Shown here in pieces: positions 27,460 through 39,700 of a stretch of 64,000 nucleotides of DNA (the first letter of the stretch is position 1; each line of letters begins with the position of its first letter). The notes beneath the pieces were generated by a model. That model did no database searches. It was given only the letters and a program-made list of their open reading frames with translations, and was not told where the DNA came from. The DNA is from Nocardia asteroides. GTDB lineage: Bacteria > Actinomycetota > Actinomycetes > Mycobacteriales > Mycobacteriaceae. The position numbers and the translations under genes were made by a program. Location: assembly GCA_019930625.1 (NCBI GenBank), contig CP082844.1, positions 7,192,001-7,256,000 on the forward strand, written 5' to 3'.

Positions 27460-28233
27460 ATGCCTCGCTGGAGCACGCACGATCGGAAATCAGCGAGCGT
27501 AGGTCGGCTGGCACGACTCGGAGTCGATCCCGAAACTCTCTCAGCGACAACACTTTCGAGTGCTAGAACAAGGTCGGTCAGCTCCCCCGTGAGCAGACCG
27601 GATGCGCAGTCGGATGCCGACAGCGAAGCAACAGGACCAACGTCTCCCACCGTGCGCCCGGGCTCGATCACGCCGAAGACAGAATCCGTCTCGCCGACAA
27701 CGGCAATGGCGATGCCCCCGCTTCCGCCACCACGGCGGCGGGACGACGAGCCGCATCGACCGCACAACTTCGGCGCGGCCGCGCTCGTCGGGCTCTGCAT
27801 CGGACTGGTGCTCGTCGTGGTGTCCGGTTGTCTACTCGTCGACCGCTCCACCGGAACGACGGCCTCGGCCACGCCGATCCGTGCCAGCGCGCCGACCACC
27901 ACGACACCTTCGCCTACCGTCCGCACGACACCTCCACCTACCGTCCGCACGCCTCCCCGAGCCGCTCCACCTGTTTCCCGCCTCGGAATCGGGATGACCT
28001 TCGGGAAAGTCACCGCCAACGACGGCACGACCCTGGTGGTCCGAAACGCGTTCACCACCGGCACCGCCAAGGTCCGCACCGACGCCGATACAAAGGTGCA
28101 CGTCCTGGCCGCCAAACAAGCATCCGACATACGCATCGGCGCCATCGTCGCCGTCTACGGTCGGCGATATGTCGATGACGCGATCCTCGCCGATGTCATC
28201 ACCGGCATCTCCGTCGGCTCACCCCCCAAGTAA
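27460..28233 (+). CDS. membrane-anchored DUF5666-like protein
   Basis: A 257-residue protein: a Ser/Thr/Pro-rich cytoplasmic part (1-100) with a basic PPPRRRDDEPHR stretch, one transmembrane helix (about 105-127, AAALVGLCIGLVLVVVSGCLL), a repeated PTVRT/P linker (150-175), and an external beta domain (about 178-255; FGKVTANDGTTLVVRN...VRTDADTKV...IRIGAIVAVYG) that matches the DUF5666 pattern. The start at 27460 lacks a ribosome binding site; ATG near 27709 is an alternative giving a shorter cytoplasmic part. It converges with the STAND-kinase gene. Confidence 0.7.
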   Translation: MPRWSTHDRKSASVGRLARLGVDPETLSATTLSSARTRSVSSPVSRPDAQSDADSEATGPTSPTVRPGSITPKTESVSPTTAMAMPPLPPPRRRDDEPHRPHNFGAAALVGLCIGLVLVVVSGCLLVDRSTGTTASATPIRASAPTTTTPSPTVRTTPPPTVRTPPRAAPPVSRLGIGMTFGKVTANDGTTLVVRNAFTTGTAKVRTDADTKVHVLAAKQASDIRIGAIVAVYGRRYVDDAILADVITGISVGSPPK

Positions 28234-28259
28234 TTCTCGTTCGTGCGCTTGCCGCCGAG

Positions 28260-31200
28260 TCAAGCCCGCCCGCGTAACGCGGCTTCCACCTCCACCTCAT
28301 CGACGGGCTCTCGCTGTCCCCACACATTCCGTGCCAGGCGCAGCTTCCCGGCCATGCTGACCACCAACGCCGCCTCCGCGGCCACATCTCCGGCTCCCTC
28401 CCGGAGCAGTTTGCTGTAACGGACCGCATCGACGACGACCGATTTGACCCGCTCGTGGTCGAGGTATGTCCGCAGGTCACGACGCCACTCGCCGGTCGCG
28501 GCCTCGGGCTCGGCGGCGATCCACGCGGCGAGGAACGCCTCCTGTTCTTCCGGGAGATAACCCATCTTGTGCAGATGGGTGGCCACGTCGTAAACCGGGT
28601 CGCCGTACAGGGCGAATTCCCAGTCGAGGAACACGACCCGGCCGTCACGCACGATCATGTTCTTGCGATGCACGTCGGCATGCACCATCCGAAAGGGTCT
28701 CGGCTCGAGCATGTTCCACGAGGCGATGACATCCTCGAGCGGCCGATCGGGAACGCCCAACCGGCGGTAGAGGTCGCCGAAATCCGCGCTGCTCTCGCGG
28801 TACACCCGGGTGGTGACAGCCGACAGTCGCCCGGCGAACCCGGCGGGATCGTCGGTCCAATCGGTATCGACCGGTGGCAGCAACTCTCGTGGGATGCGCC
28901 GGAGTTCCGCGAAGAGCGCCGCCACATCCGCCGGAACATGAGCCGGAACCGGCACGCCGCGCGGCGCGAGGCCATCCAGCACGTCGCCATCGATGTAGTC
29001 GTGGATCTGGTAGGCGGGGCGGGCCGATTCCCAGCGCAACTTCGGTGCCGACGCGACGAAGGGTTCGATCGCGATCAAGACCGCCGCTTCCGGCCACTGC
29101 CGCAGATCCATCACGTCGGCGCCTTCGACGGGAATCCGCACGTTCACCGCGCCGGACACGCCGTCGACCCGCACATTGTGGTTGTAGTACCCGGCGGCCG
29201 ATTGTGAGCGGGAAAGCGCGTCGTCGTACATCGCCGCGGCGTCGACGTCGAGTACCCGCGCGATCACCCGTGCGGCCTCGCGGTCCATGTTCGTTCCGGG
29301 CGTCGGCGGCTGGATTCGCGACCGCGCGCCCGCGGCGGCTTTCGAGATGTCGGGTTCGGTCCAGCCATACAGTGCCAGGACCGCTCGCGCCACGAGTACG
29401 AGACCGGGGTAGACGTTGGTGCCCTCGAACTCCGAGATAGCCCATCGCGCACTGCGTACCGCGTCGTCGCGTTGTCCTCGGCGCGCGAAGACCCCTGCGC
29501 GGAACAGCTCGGCCCTGGCCCGGCCCGATCGGTACCCGGCCTGTTCGAGGATCTCGCACGCTTCGGCGAGCGCGTGCTCGGCGGCGTCCAGCTCCCCGAG
29601 CGCCAATCGCGCCAAACCGAGTGCCGTGTAGGCCTTTCCGAGCTCGTGCAGGGCGCCGAGTTCCCGCTGCCGCACGATCGCGGTCCCGGCGGCCTCGATC
29701 GCCCGCGACGGGTCGGTGAGCGCCAAGAGTTCGGCCACATTCGTCGCGATGTTGGCCTGCCCGACGACGCTCCCCGCGGCCAGGTAATGGGTATCGGCCT
29801 CGGCCAGATACTGTGCGGCGCGCTCGGTGTCGAACGCCAGCCGGTAGGCGAGATGACGCAGCCGCGCCACATCTCCCAGGAACTCCCGGTCGTCGCCGTC
29901 CGTCATGGCCACGAGTTCCTCGCACATGGTCAACGCCTGACGGAATCGCCCCTGGCACATGTGCAGGTCGGCGGCCCACTGACCGGCGACGAGCCGTGCT
30001 CGCCCCGATCCCCGCGACCACGCACTCTGGTAGATGGCCAGCGCGTCGTCGGTGTCACCGAGTATGCGGCGGGCGTTCGCCGCGGCGACGGCCAACCGCT
30101 CCGCGATCGGTCCGGTCCTATCCAGAGCGACGTCCCTGGTGAGCCGATCGGCTTGCTTGGCGTCGCCGAGCAGCACCGCCGCTTCCGCTTCCAGGCACCG
30201 CGTCAGTTCCGACAGTTCCGCCATACCTGCCAGGTTCTCATGTGGATCGTTCAGGTAGCGGTCCAGATCGCTGATCACTCCGCCGATCCCCTGGCTGCCG
30301 CCCGCCGCTTCGATCCGATCGACGTAGTGCAGCAACGTCACCGCGGACAGCATGCCCGAACGAACACCGTGATATCCCGCCTCCCGCAGGGCGGTGACCC
30401 GGCCGGTCGGCCGTTCCGCACGCACGAACCAGAGGTTGTGCAGCATCGCGTGCAGGGTGCGCCGAACATCCGGATCCAAGCGCCGCTGCAACGCGTCCAC
30501 CATCAACTGGTGCAGCTGGAAGCGCGGGCCTTCGTCGCTTTCGTCCGCCGCGTACACGAACGAGTACGCGATCAGGGACTTCCACGCCGCGATGTGATGA
30601 GGCAACTCGAACTGCTCGGCCACCGCCGTGAAGATCTCTCGATCGAAGGTGCGAGGTAGCCCCAGCAGCTCCAGCATCCGGACCTCGTCGGGGCGCACGT
30701 GCTGGAGGAAACGCTCGAGAATCGTGTCGGGGGATACCAATTCGGCAGGGGTCACCCAACCCGCGCGGGTGCGGGCGTCGATGGCCAGATGCAGATAGAA
30801 CGGGACACCGGCACTCGAAGCGGCGATTGCCGCGCGCTCGGCGGGTTCCTCGATTCCCGACGAATTCAGCAATTCGAAGCGGGCATCCATCGGCAGGTCG
30901 TCGACCGCGACCGCCCGAACTCGGGTGGACCACTCCGGATCGTGCCGCTCCCAGCCCAGTGGCTCGCGGCTGGCGATCACCACCAACCCGGTGTCCAATT
31001 GCGCCACCACATCGCGGAGCCAAGCATCGGACGCCGCGGCGCGGCCTTCGCGGTCGGTGCCGCCCATCAAGGCTTCGTAGGCGTCCAGGAAGACCACATA
31101 GGGCCTACCTTCCGTCCCGCTTTTGAGATCTTCGGCGAACAGGTAGGAAACGGCTTCCTCCAAGCTCGCCAGGCTCAGCCGGTCGAGTTCCTGGAGGATC

Positions 31201-31706
31201 GGATCGTGCCGTATCCGATGTGTGCGGATAGCGCGGCGCGCACCGAGGTCGAGCAGCCGGGTCGCGGTGCCGAAGACCGGTATCCCGGTCGCGTCGTTGA
31301 GGATCTCGGTCAGGATCTCACTGTGCTCGGCGAGCGCCAGCGAATCAGAGGTAAGACGCAGATGCGGATGCATGCGCTGCCACAACACGGCGCAGGCGAT
31401 GTCGAAGCGGTGGAATTTGATCTTCTGCGCACCGAACTGGACCCGCAGCACCGCGAGCCCGTCCGCGGCCTGACGATGACTCGGCACTTGCAGATCGAGC
31501 ACCGCCGCCGGATGTTTGCGCTCGACCCGCGCTCGCAGCTCGGTGACCAACCGGGACTTACCGATTCCGCCGATGCCACTGAGCAGCATGACCCGGGGGT
31601 GGTCGGCGGCTTCGGTCAGTAGTTCGTCGAACCGGCTCAGCACCTGCTCACGATCGACGAATGGACGGCTGGCCGATCCCGGCTGAAAACGCGCGGTCAA
31701 CACCAT
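28260..31706 (-). CDS. STAND ATPase-TPR-phosphotransferase fusion
   Basis: A 1148-residue multidomain protein. Residues about 15-330 form a STAND/NB-ARC-type AAA ATPase with Walker A GIGGIGKS (44-51) and a FLDAYEAL Walker B. About 430-830 are TPR-like helical repeats typical of STAND sensors. The C-terminal 270 residues are an aminoglycoside-phosphotransferase/choline-kinase-like domain with the Brenner motif HADVHRKN (near 1008-1015) and [17 protein letters not shown] (near 1026). ATG at 31706, behind GAGGGGG, is preferred to an in-frame start at 31814. The gene stands alone, divergent from the toxin locus. Sensor-ATPase coupled to a kinase-type effector suggests signalling or defence, but substrate and trigger are unknown. 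Confidence 0.85.
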   Translation of the reverse strand: MVLTARFQPGSASRPFVDREQVLSRFDELLTEAADHPRVMLLSGIGGIGKSRLVTELRARVERKHPAAVLDLQVPSHRQAADGLAVLRVQFGAQKIKFHRFDIACAVLWQRMHPHLRLTSDSLALAEHSEILTEILNDATGIPVFGTATRLLDLGARRAIRTHRIRHDPILQELDRLSLASLEEAVSYLFAEDLKSGTEGRPYVVFLDAYEALMGGTDREGRAAASDAWLRDVVAQLDTGLVVIASREPLGWERHDPEWSTRVRAVAVDDLPMDARFELLNSSGIEEPAERAAIAASSAGVPFYLHLAIDARTRAGWVTPAELVSPDTILERFLQHVRPDEVRMLELLGLPRTFDREIFTAVAEQFELPHHIAAWKSLIAYSFVYAADESDEGPRFQLHQLMVDALQRRLDPDVRRTLHAMLHNLWFVRAERPTGRVTALREAGYHGVRSGMLSAVTLLHYVDRIEAAGGSQGIGGVISDLDRYLNDPHENLAGMAELSELTRCLEAEAAVLLGDAKQADRLTRDVALDRTGPIAERLAVAAANARRILGDTDDALAIYQSAWSRGSGRARLVAGQWAADLHMCQGRFRQALTMCEELVAMTDGDDREFLGDVARLRHLAYRLAFDTERAAQYLAEADTHYLAAGSVVGQANIATNVAELLALTDPSRAIEAAGTAIVRQRELGALHELGKAYTALGLARLALGELDAAEHALAEACEILEQAGYRSGRARAELFRAGVFARRGQRDDAVRSARWAISEFEGTNVYPGLVLVARAVLALYGWTEPDISKAAAGARSRIQPPTPGTNMDREAARVIARVLDVDAAAMYDDALSRSQSAAGYYNHNVRVDGVSGAVNVRIPVEGADVMDLRQWPEAAVLIAIEPFVASAPKLRWESARPAYQIHDYIDGDVLDGLAPRGVPVPAHVPADVAALFAELRRIPRELLPPVDTDWTDDPAGFAGRLSAVTTRVYRESSADFGDLYRRLGVPDRPLEDVIASWNMLEPRPFRMVHADVHRKNMIVRDGRVVFLDWEFALYGDPVYDVATHLHKMGYLPEEQEAFLAAWIAAEPEAATGEWRRDLRTYLDHERVKSVVVDAVRYSKLLREGAGDVAAEAALVVSMAGKLRLARNVWGQREPVDEVEVEAALRGRA

Positions 31707-31887
31707 GGTGTGTTCCCCCTCGTGACGAGCACGCAACGATTCTGCCAGAGCGGGTCGCGTTCGGACCCGCCCTTCAGTTGCGGCGCCCGCGGGACGGGTG
31801 ATGGAATCTGACATTCGATGGAACCGAACGTCGGGCCGCTACGTCAGATTCAGCAACGGACCGAATTCTCGAAGTGGGGGTTTGCAG

Positions 31888-32397
31888 GTGCAGGACAGTG
31901 GGCGCGACGCGACACAGCCATCCACCGACGCGCTGCGTGATCAGGTCGATTCGCTGCTGGAGGTTTTCGAGCAACAGCGCAGAGACCTGGCCGACGCTCA
32001 GTCCGCGATAGCGAGCACCACGGTCACGGCGTGGTCCTCGGACAATCTGATCCGGGTGGTCAGCAACGCCGCCGGTGTTCCGGTGGAAGTCCACGTCGAG
32101 CCGGAGGCGTTCAAGCGCTCCACACCGGACAAGCTCGGGCACTCCATCACCGAGGCCGTCCAGGCCGCCGCCCGGCTGGCGCTGGAGGCGACCCGACAGG
32201 CCGTGGCCCCGATCGAAGCGTCAGGAGAGGGTATTCCCGATCTCTCGGATCTGGTGCCCGGCGCCCCGAGCATCCGTGATCTGGTCCGCACGATGTTCCC
32301 GGAACCTCCCACGCCACAGAACGAGCCCGCAACGCTGGACGAGGAATCCGAGGACGAGTACTACCGCAACCGCTCCTACCTGCGGGACCGCCCGTGA
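31888..32397 (+). CDS. YbaB/EbfC-family protein of toxin cassette
   Basis: A 169-residue protein with a YbaB/EbfC fold (a coiled N-terminal helix LRDQVDSLLEVFEQQRRDLAD, a TVTAWSSDNLIRVVSNAAGVPVEVHVEP beta region, and a long second helix) and an acidic tail ending DEYYRNRSYLRDRP. It opens the polymorphic-toxin locus. GTG at 31888 is chosen for GTGGGGG upstream. In these loci YbaB-like proteins accompany WXG100 proteins and large toxins; the exact role is not known. A diverged copy of its last 14 codons reappears at 33389-33430. Confidence 0.8.
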   Translation: MQDSGRDATQPSTDALRDQVDSLLEVFEQQRRDLADAQSAIASTTVTAWSSDNLIRVVSNAAGVPVEVHVEPEAFKRSTPDKLGHSITEAVQAAARLALEATRQAVAPIEASGEGIPDLSDLVPGAPSIRDLVRTMFPEPPTPQNEPATLDEESEDEYYRNRSYLRDRP

Positions 32398-32667
32398 GTT
32401 GTTTCCAGTCGGTCCGGATTGGCTGCGAGCCAATGCCTTCGGATTGCCGGGGCAACTGCGTCCCGCCATCCGATCGGACCGATGAGAACACAGCCGGGCC
32501 GATGGCTACGGCCATCGGAAGTCACTGATCTGGTGATGACAACAAGCGGGCGCTCCTACCTGCTTGTGCTGCACGTTACTTGCTTTCGAGAGGTGGGATT
32601 CTGAGTTGAGCCCGTCGAGCTGCTCATGGATGTCGGTCGCTGTCCGAAACCGCGACGGGGAGCGGTG

Positions 32668-33369
32668 ATGGCAAAGCACAGTATTTCGGACTTCATGGAG
32701 CCGTATTTCCGGCGCCGGATCTTGCCCGAGCCAACGGATTCGGACTATGCCTGGGCGCGAGCGAACCCCGGCAAGTGGAAGTACCTCACGGACCCGAGGG
32801 CCGACAAGTCGGCGATCCGGAAGGAGAACGTGCTCGGCGGGTGGTTGGCCGACGACAACGGCGGGATCGCCGAGTACTGGGTGAACCCTGAATTCGTGCC
32901 GGTCCCGGAGTCGGCCGGCGTGGAACTCGCGAACGAGTTCGAGCTGGTGCTATGGCGAGCGACGTGGGGGTTCAACACCATCGCCTGGCTCATCGAGGCG
33001 TTCAGCCGCAGCGAGTTCACCGTGGTACTGGCCGCGGACGATCCGCAGGCTCAGCGTGGGTGGCCGTTCCGCGTCCTCGATACGATGACCTCTTCCAGTC
33101 CGATGATGATGTTGGATATCTACACCTCGCCGGGCAGGTTGCCGAAGGACGTGAACCCCTGGCTGCGGCGAGTTGTCTCGGGCCGGGAGTTGCTCGAGCA
33201 AGTGTGTCCGCAGGAATCGGTTTGGCTGTCGGTCAACCCCGTTCCATCCCTCAACTCGGCCGACGACTTCCTTTCCGCCACCATTCCCGGTTCGGATCTG
33301 ACCGATTGGTGGCGTGAGTGGTCGGACGGCCAACGTACCCGTCCCGCAGCAGAATCCGATGCAACGTAA
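32668..33369 (+). CDS. type VII secretion system-associated protein
   Basis: A 233-residue soluble protein. It carries the pattern VLGGWLADDNGG...YWVNPEFVPVPESAG, characteristic of actinobacterial T7SS-associated (SseB-like) proteins that precede toxin genes. ATG at 32668 is preferred over 32626, as GGGGAG stands five bases upstream. It sits between the YbaB-like gene and the WXG100 gene and seems to have been inserted there, because the end of a YbaB-like gene follows it (33389-33430). An immunity or chaperone role is possible. Confidence 0.7.
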   Translation: MAKHSISDFMEPYFRRRILPEPTDSDYAWARANPGKWKYLTDPRADKSAIRKENVLGGWLADDNGGIAEYWVNPEFVPVPESAGVELANEFELVLWRATWGFNTIAWLIEAFSRSEFTVVLAADDPQAQRGWPFRVLDTMTSSSPMMMLDIYTSPGRLPKDVNPWLRRVVSGRELLEQVCPQESVWLSVNPVPSLNSADDFLSATIPGSDLTDWWREWSDGQRTRPAAESDAT

Positions 33370-33388
33370 ACGCCTGGAACGGCCCTCC

Positions 33389-33430
33389 GAGTACTACCGC
33401 GACCGCTCCTACTCACAGGATCGCCCGTGA
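33389..33430 (+). repeat. diverged copy of the YbaB gene 3' end
   Basis: These 42 bases encode EYYRDRSYSQDRP-stop and match 32356-32397 (EYYRNRSYLRDRP-stop) with few substitutions. The stop overlaps the GTG start of the WXG100 gene, which is where the YbaB gene would end in an uninterrupted cassette. It marks the right junction of the segment carrying the T7SS-associated gene. Confidence 0.75.
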
Positions 33431-33741
33431 CCAACTTCCGTGTCGACCCGGATTCGCTGCGCGCCACCCGGCCAGGCTTCACCGACGTCGCCGACAAGAT
33501 CGCCGCTGCCGCCGCCGACCTGCGGCGGGTCATCGAGACCGAGGGCGAGTGCTGGGGTTCGGACAAGATCGGCCAGAGCTTCGCCAAGAACTACACACCC
33601 GATGTCCCCAAAGCGTTGACCAGCGTCGACAACCTCGGCAAGACGATGACCAACCTCGGCGACAGCATGGTCGCCATCGCGAACACGGTGCAAAACCGTG
33701 ACCAGGCCTACGCCGCCCAGATCGACCGGATCACCACCTGA
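33427..33741 (+). CDS. WXG100-family ESX protein
   Basis: A 104-residue two-helix protein with the W-x-G turn (ECWGSDKIG) at mid-length and helical arms, characteristic of WXG100 ESAT-6-like proteins. It starts at GTG 33427 inside the overlap with the YbaB-tail repeat, and its stop overlaps the ATG of the giant toxin (TGATG). It probably pairs with the toxin's helical N-terminus to form the export-competent dimer for the ESX machinery. Confidence 0.88.
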   Translation: MTNFRVDPDSLRATRPGFTDVADKIAAAAADLRRVIETEGECWGSDKIGQSFAKNYTPDVPKALTSVDNLGKTMTNLGDSMVAIANTVQNRDQAYAAQIDRITT

Positions 33742-36700
33742 TGGGTATCGAAATCCCGGAGTGGCTGCAATGGGTCGCCAAATGGGTGGTCGGCGCGGGT
33801 GATTGGCCCGAGGGCGACGAAACCGCGATGCGGCGAGTAGCCGACGCATGGTCGGGGATGTCGGCCGCGCTGAACGAGCTCGACGACGACGCCGCGCACA
33901 CGATGCAGCAGGCGTTGGCGGCGATCGACGGACAAACCCATGACGCGATCGCCGCACACTGGGACACCTTGGCAGGCAAAGAAGGTGCCTGGCAGGCGCT
34001 GGCCGGATATATCGACAAATTGGCCGACCAAATCGGTGACGGTGCAGCCGATATCGAGCACACCAAGCTGGTCATCATCGGCGCGATGGTCATCTTCTCG
34101 ATCGAGGTGGCGCCCTTGCTGCTGACCGCCTGGACCGGGTTCAGCGCCGGAGGCGCCGTCGTCCTGCGAATAGCCACACAGGTCACCATCCGCATGGCGA
34201 TCAAACAGCTGATCGCCCGCCTGCTCACCCGCGCCGCCGCCAAAGCCGCCGCCCGGGTGGCCCTACTCGGCGCGATCAACGAGGCACTGGAGGAAGGCGG
34301 CCTGGAACTCGGCGTCAAAGTCTTCCAAGCCGCCACCGGGCGCCGCGACGAAATCACACTTCAGGACGTGAAGGCCGCTGGAATCGCCGCCGCCGCGGGC
34401 GCGGCGGGCGGCGCGGTCGGTGGCGGACTCGGCCGCAGCGGACTGTTGTCCGGTGTCGACGACGTCGCCGCCAGCCGCCTCGGCCGAGCCACCGTCGCCG
34501 CCACCACCGAAACCGCCACCGGCATCGCCGGCGAAACCGCCGCCGCAGCGACAGTCGCCGCGCTCACCGACCAACCCTTCAACCTCACCCTCGAAAGCAT
34601 CACATCCTCCGCCGCACAGGGCGTTCCGCACGGCCTCCACTCCGCTGCCAACGACACGGACACAACGTCGTCCCCACCCGACCTGAGCGATTCGGGCCCG
34701 GACCTACCTGCACCCAGCGACAACCAGCCACCCGAACGCACTCAACCCGCACCCGGCGACACCGGAGACCGAACACAGCCGAGCAGCTCTCAGCCGCAAC
34801 CCGAAGCGACCCAGCCCGCGAGCACCCCCGCCGACGCCGACGGGACCGACAGCGACTCCGTCACGTCGAATCCCCCGGAGAACGCCACGCCTGCCTCGAC
34901 GAGCTCGGCACAGCCGCAGAACACGACGGCTCACACGAGCGAGGTCGGCAACGAGAACTCCGGCCCCACCCCGGCCGGCAGTACCGATTCGACCTCGAAC
35001 AACCCACAACCACAGACTCCGGCCGCAACGCCTGTCAGCGCCGAGGGAACCTCGACTCCGTCACATGCCGACAGCCCATCCGATAGCAGCACCAGCACGG
35101 TGATTCCGGATCCGGGCCCACCCACGCTCAGCGGCACCCAGACGACGTCTATCGACGACACAGCACACAGCAACTCCGACGAGCAAGACCCGACCGGAAC
35201 CACGACTTCGCCCGCCCCTGCGGCTTCAGCACACATTTCGAGCGAAATAGGCGGACAACCGACCGCCCCATCGAATCCTGCGCCCGCTGCCTACGATGCG
35301 GCTGATCAATCCGGCTCCCAACCCAGCATCCAGAACCGGTCGACCGCCGACGATTCGCCGCCCCTCGCCGACCGCGCCGCCCCGGCACCTGGCCAGCGCG
35401 TAGACGCGTCGACCGCACCGCACAACGCGACACCGAGCACGACCGGCCCCCTCGCCGCGACACCGCCCGCGACGCCTACATCCAGATCGGATGCCCAGGC
35501 CGATTCGCCATCGGACACCGTCACCTCGAGCGCTGTGGCAACAGCATCTCCAGCGGCCGTGCCGCCCAACACGCTCGCCGGACCTTCCGCGCCCGCCATC
35601 GACCTGGGCCAGCGCTCGACCGTTTCCACTCCAGACCCCGCTGCATCCGTCGGTCCAGCACAGTCTGCGACCGCCGCCACACCTCGGCCCGATCACACCG
35701 CGCGCCCGACGACTCCCCCGCAACCGGTCTCGCCGCCGACCGCGACCAGCGAGCCCGGCAGCACCGGCGCCCCACCAGCCGACCTGGCCCACCGCGCGAG
35801 CCCAGCCGACCGTGCCTCATCGGGCGGTACTGCGCGCACGGCACCTTTCTCCGACGGCACCGCGGCCACCGATATGCCTAGACGGGACGACACGTCGGAG
35901 GCGGCACAGCCCAATCGACGAGCCGACCCGAGTACTCGGCGGCAGTCGAACACGAACGATCCAGGCGCCACCGATTCCGAGGCGATGTCGTATTCCGGTG
36001 GCGCCGTGCGTCCACGCGACGACTTCGCGGCGTTCGAATGGGCGGAGGACGCCTACGACCATTTCCGCCGCGACGACGGTGACATCGATGACATCGCGCG
36101 CACACTCGGTGAACATCCGCGCACCGACGGCTCACATTTCACCCGCGACGATGTGGAGCAGATCAAGAACCATCTGTTCCGCGAAGAACACCCCATCATC
36201 GACTATGACGGCAACCTGATTCGACGCAGGTTCGACGCCGATCCGGCCATCGCCGAGGCATGGATCCGGTTGCGCGCCGGACATCCGCTGCCCGCCGATA
36301 TCGTCTTACTCGAACACGAGCTGGCCGAGTCCACCTACCTGCGTGCTCATCCCGGCTCGACGTATCAGGACGCACACGCCCACGCGAATCTCGACCATCA
36401 CTGGTCCAACGACATACCGCCACGAACTGGCGAACGCTACGACACACTGTGGGGACGACACGATGGCACTGCTGATCTACTACAACCAGACCAAGGACAA
36501 CCCGAGCGAAGTGGAGTACCGGTTCGGGGAGACGAGGGACAACCTCGATCGCACACTGATCATCGACAAGACGAGCAACACCGCCCGCACGGACCAACCG
36601 GAGGACGGGATCTTCCGGGCGGCGGCAGGACAGATCATGATCCGGGCCAGACGCGAGAAGCAGTGGCCTCGCAACGGCGTGATCGCCTCGTAACCGAGGA

Positions 36701-39700
36701 CAACCGTCCGCGCCCGGCACACTCGCAAGCGGACACTCCACGCCCGCAGGAGTCCGACCGTGGACCCCAGGGGACGACGGACCGTGTGGCGGCGGTGCCA
36801 CCTCGTGACGTTCCGGATTCTCCGGGCACCGCGCCGCATCGACCTTCGTCGCCGCGCGGGCCGGTCGAACTCAGCTACAACGACCTTCGGGTGATCGAGG
36901 ATCACGCCACCAGGCACGGTCTGGTGGCCGCCGACATCGTCCGCGGGGTCCAAGACGGCACGCTGCGTGTCGGACAGTACGGCGTCTACAAGAACCCGGA
37001 ACAACCGCCACTCCACGAGACTCCCGACAAGCTCGACCCGGAGTACCTCACCGAGGTCGTGGATCACGACCTGCGCGATCCCGTGCGACGGCGCTACGCG
37101 AGCGTCGAACCCGACGCATTCGAACCCGGCTGCGCCGACAACCTGCTGCCCGATCACCTGACCCGGTCCATGCCCGGCCAGGCGCTCGACGACGCGACTG
37201 CGCCGATCGACCCCACGAGGTTGGTGGTCAACTATCCCGGCGATGGCCTGTCGCCGGTATGGCGGGACAGGAGCGCTGAAGACGCGTTCCTGGACGCCCG
37301 CAACGCCCTGTTCCGCATGGATTCGCGGGGGCCGGAGATCTTCGACCTCGGCTTCTCGCCACGCGATCCCGGCAACCTCAACATCGGTGCGCACGTCGGC
37401 CACACCGGCCCCGGCCAAGCAGACGGCTTCGTGTCGCTGTCGAGGAGTCCGGAGCACACCATCGCCCGGGAAACGGACATCGCGGGCAACGACCTCAACC
37501 GGCTCGCCGATGAGGGGCAGCTGACACGTCTGCCCGACGGCACCTTCCGGCAGACGATGTATATGCACGAGCTGTACCACCCGCACGGCATCGACGTAGA
37601 CGCCACCTTCCACGACGCCACTGCCCATAGCCGATACAACGCGGGCAGCCACAGGGAAGCCGAGATACTGGCCCCTGGCGGGATATCCGGCGACACCGTC
37701 TACCGCGTCTGGCCGCGGCAGATCATCGTCGACGCCAACGGGAACCTGGTATCCGTCAGGGTCGGCGAGCCCGTCTACAACCCGCGCTTCGCCCACCTGG
37801 ACAACCCCCGCTTCGCCCACACCCACGATATTCCCGCTGTCGACCGAGGACGACAAGCGGGAGAGCACGCTCAGCAGCAGGATGCGCACTCCGGGCAGCA
37901 CAGTCCCCCAACGGAACACGCGCCACCGCACACGCAGGTTCCCCGCCCGGAACCTCCACCGCACCGGTCGGGTTTCGATCCGAACGTTCACAGGTACGTC
38001 GCGCATTTCAACGACGGTCGTGTCATCCCGCACGATCCCTTCTACTACGGCCGATACAACCCGCACATCGGCCGCTACCAGCCGACACCGCAGGAGACCG
38101 AGGCCGCCTACGCCCACCCGCTGGGGCAGAGCCCATACGACATCCAGGTGCGCAACTGGCTCGACGGCCACCAACAGCACACCGACTACCGGGCTCCCGA
38201 ATCCCAGCCTCCGACACAGCAGGACCCGTGGCGGTCGATGCGGGCGCCGGAATCGCTCCCGCCGACTACTCACGAGCCGAGACAGCGCGCACAAGAGAAC
38301 CCTCGTTCCCATGGCGAGACGCAACGCCTGAGCACACAGCGCACGCAGAATCCGTATACCGAGCGCCCGCACCCGGACGCTCCGCACGTGCGGGAATCCG
38401 ATCGTGGCCGGGTGCCGCCACGCGCGCCCGAAACACGCGCACCCGTAGCCGATCTGTCATCGATGCGAGCCCCCGAATCGCTGCCACCACAGCCGCGTGT
38501 CCCATCACCACCAAGACACGTAGCGGAACCACACTCACCCGTCGCTCCCCATCGGTCGGGCCCCTCCACGTCTGCGCCACATAATCCGAGACGACCTGCC
38601 AACCGCGAGCCCAGACAACACCTCGACCCGCGCATAGAGCGGCACATGGGATCGGGACCACAGCGTCAGGACCCTCATGTCACTGTGCCACTGCATGATC
38701 CGCACAGCTCCGCACCCCCTACCGAGGTGCCCGATCGTCGCCGTCCGATAGACCCGGAAACACAACGGGCACTCGAAGCGCGCAATGCGCGCGAGAACTA
38801 CCGACGACGAGCACCCGATCGAGTCATCGCGGTTCGGCCGGACCGAACGCCCGGCATCCCCGCATACGAGATGCGGCGGTACGCGGAAGGACCCGAGCAT
38901 GTTGCCGTGGTCAGCGTGCGGATCCACCTCGAAGCCGGTCCGCACGTCTCCCCGCAGGAGATGCGGAATCTGATCGAAAACGCTCACTTGGCGACAGACC
39001 GTGCCTTCAACTACGGTCACCGATTGCTCAGTGGTGACTGGCTGCTGGTCGACGTCGTCTTCACCGACGACCCGTCCACCGCCCACCTGTCCGTCAACGT
39101 CGACCGTGAAACGGCCGACCCGAGGAGCTGGCATCCACACGACAGCTCCGAAACGCTCACCAACCACCTGCGCGAGCATCTCGGACTGGCGGCAGACAGC
39201 CGGAATCAGCCGACCGTCCGTCCGGAAGACCTGCGACAGATCAGCAACGACATCGCCGCAGCAAACACCCCCACCAGATTCACCGGTCTGCCCGAGACTC
39301 GCGTCATCGACCACAACCGGCTGACCAACCTCGAAAATCGCTCCTACCAGCAGATTGTCGAGGACTCGCTGCGCGACGGCGACCGCTTCACAGTAGGTGC
39401 CGACCCACGTACCCACCCGTACGGGCGACTGATCAACGACGGCGGTCCCGGATTCCCCGGACGCGGCAACAACTGCCTGGACAGTGCGCTGGCAGCGCTG
39501 TCATCGTTCTTCGGCAGGCCGCAAGTGTCGCTACCCCGCTACCCGGACCGGCTTGCCGACGGGACCATCGACCAGACAAGCGGCGAGCGCAATGGCCCGC
39601 AGCGCGCAGCCGACTGGCTCGGCAGCAGCTTGCGAAACCACGCCGGTACGCCCGTGCCGGATCAATTCATGGCGCTGCACGATCAGATCAGCGCCCACGG

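Noticed and set aside
36480..38387. 635-codon minus-strand frame over toxin module 2
   Set aside because: Val/Arg-rich shadow; the plus-strand ADP-ribosyltransferase motifs are conserved.
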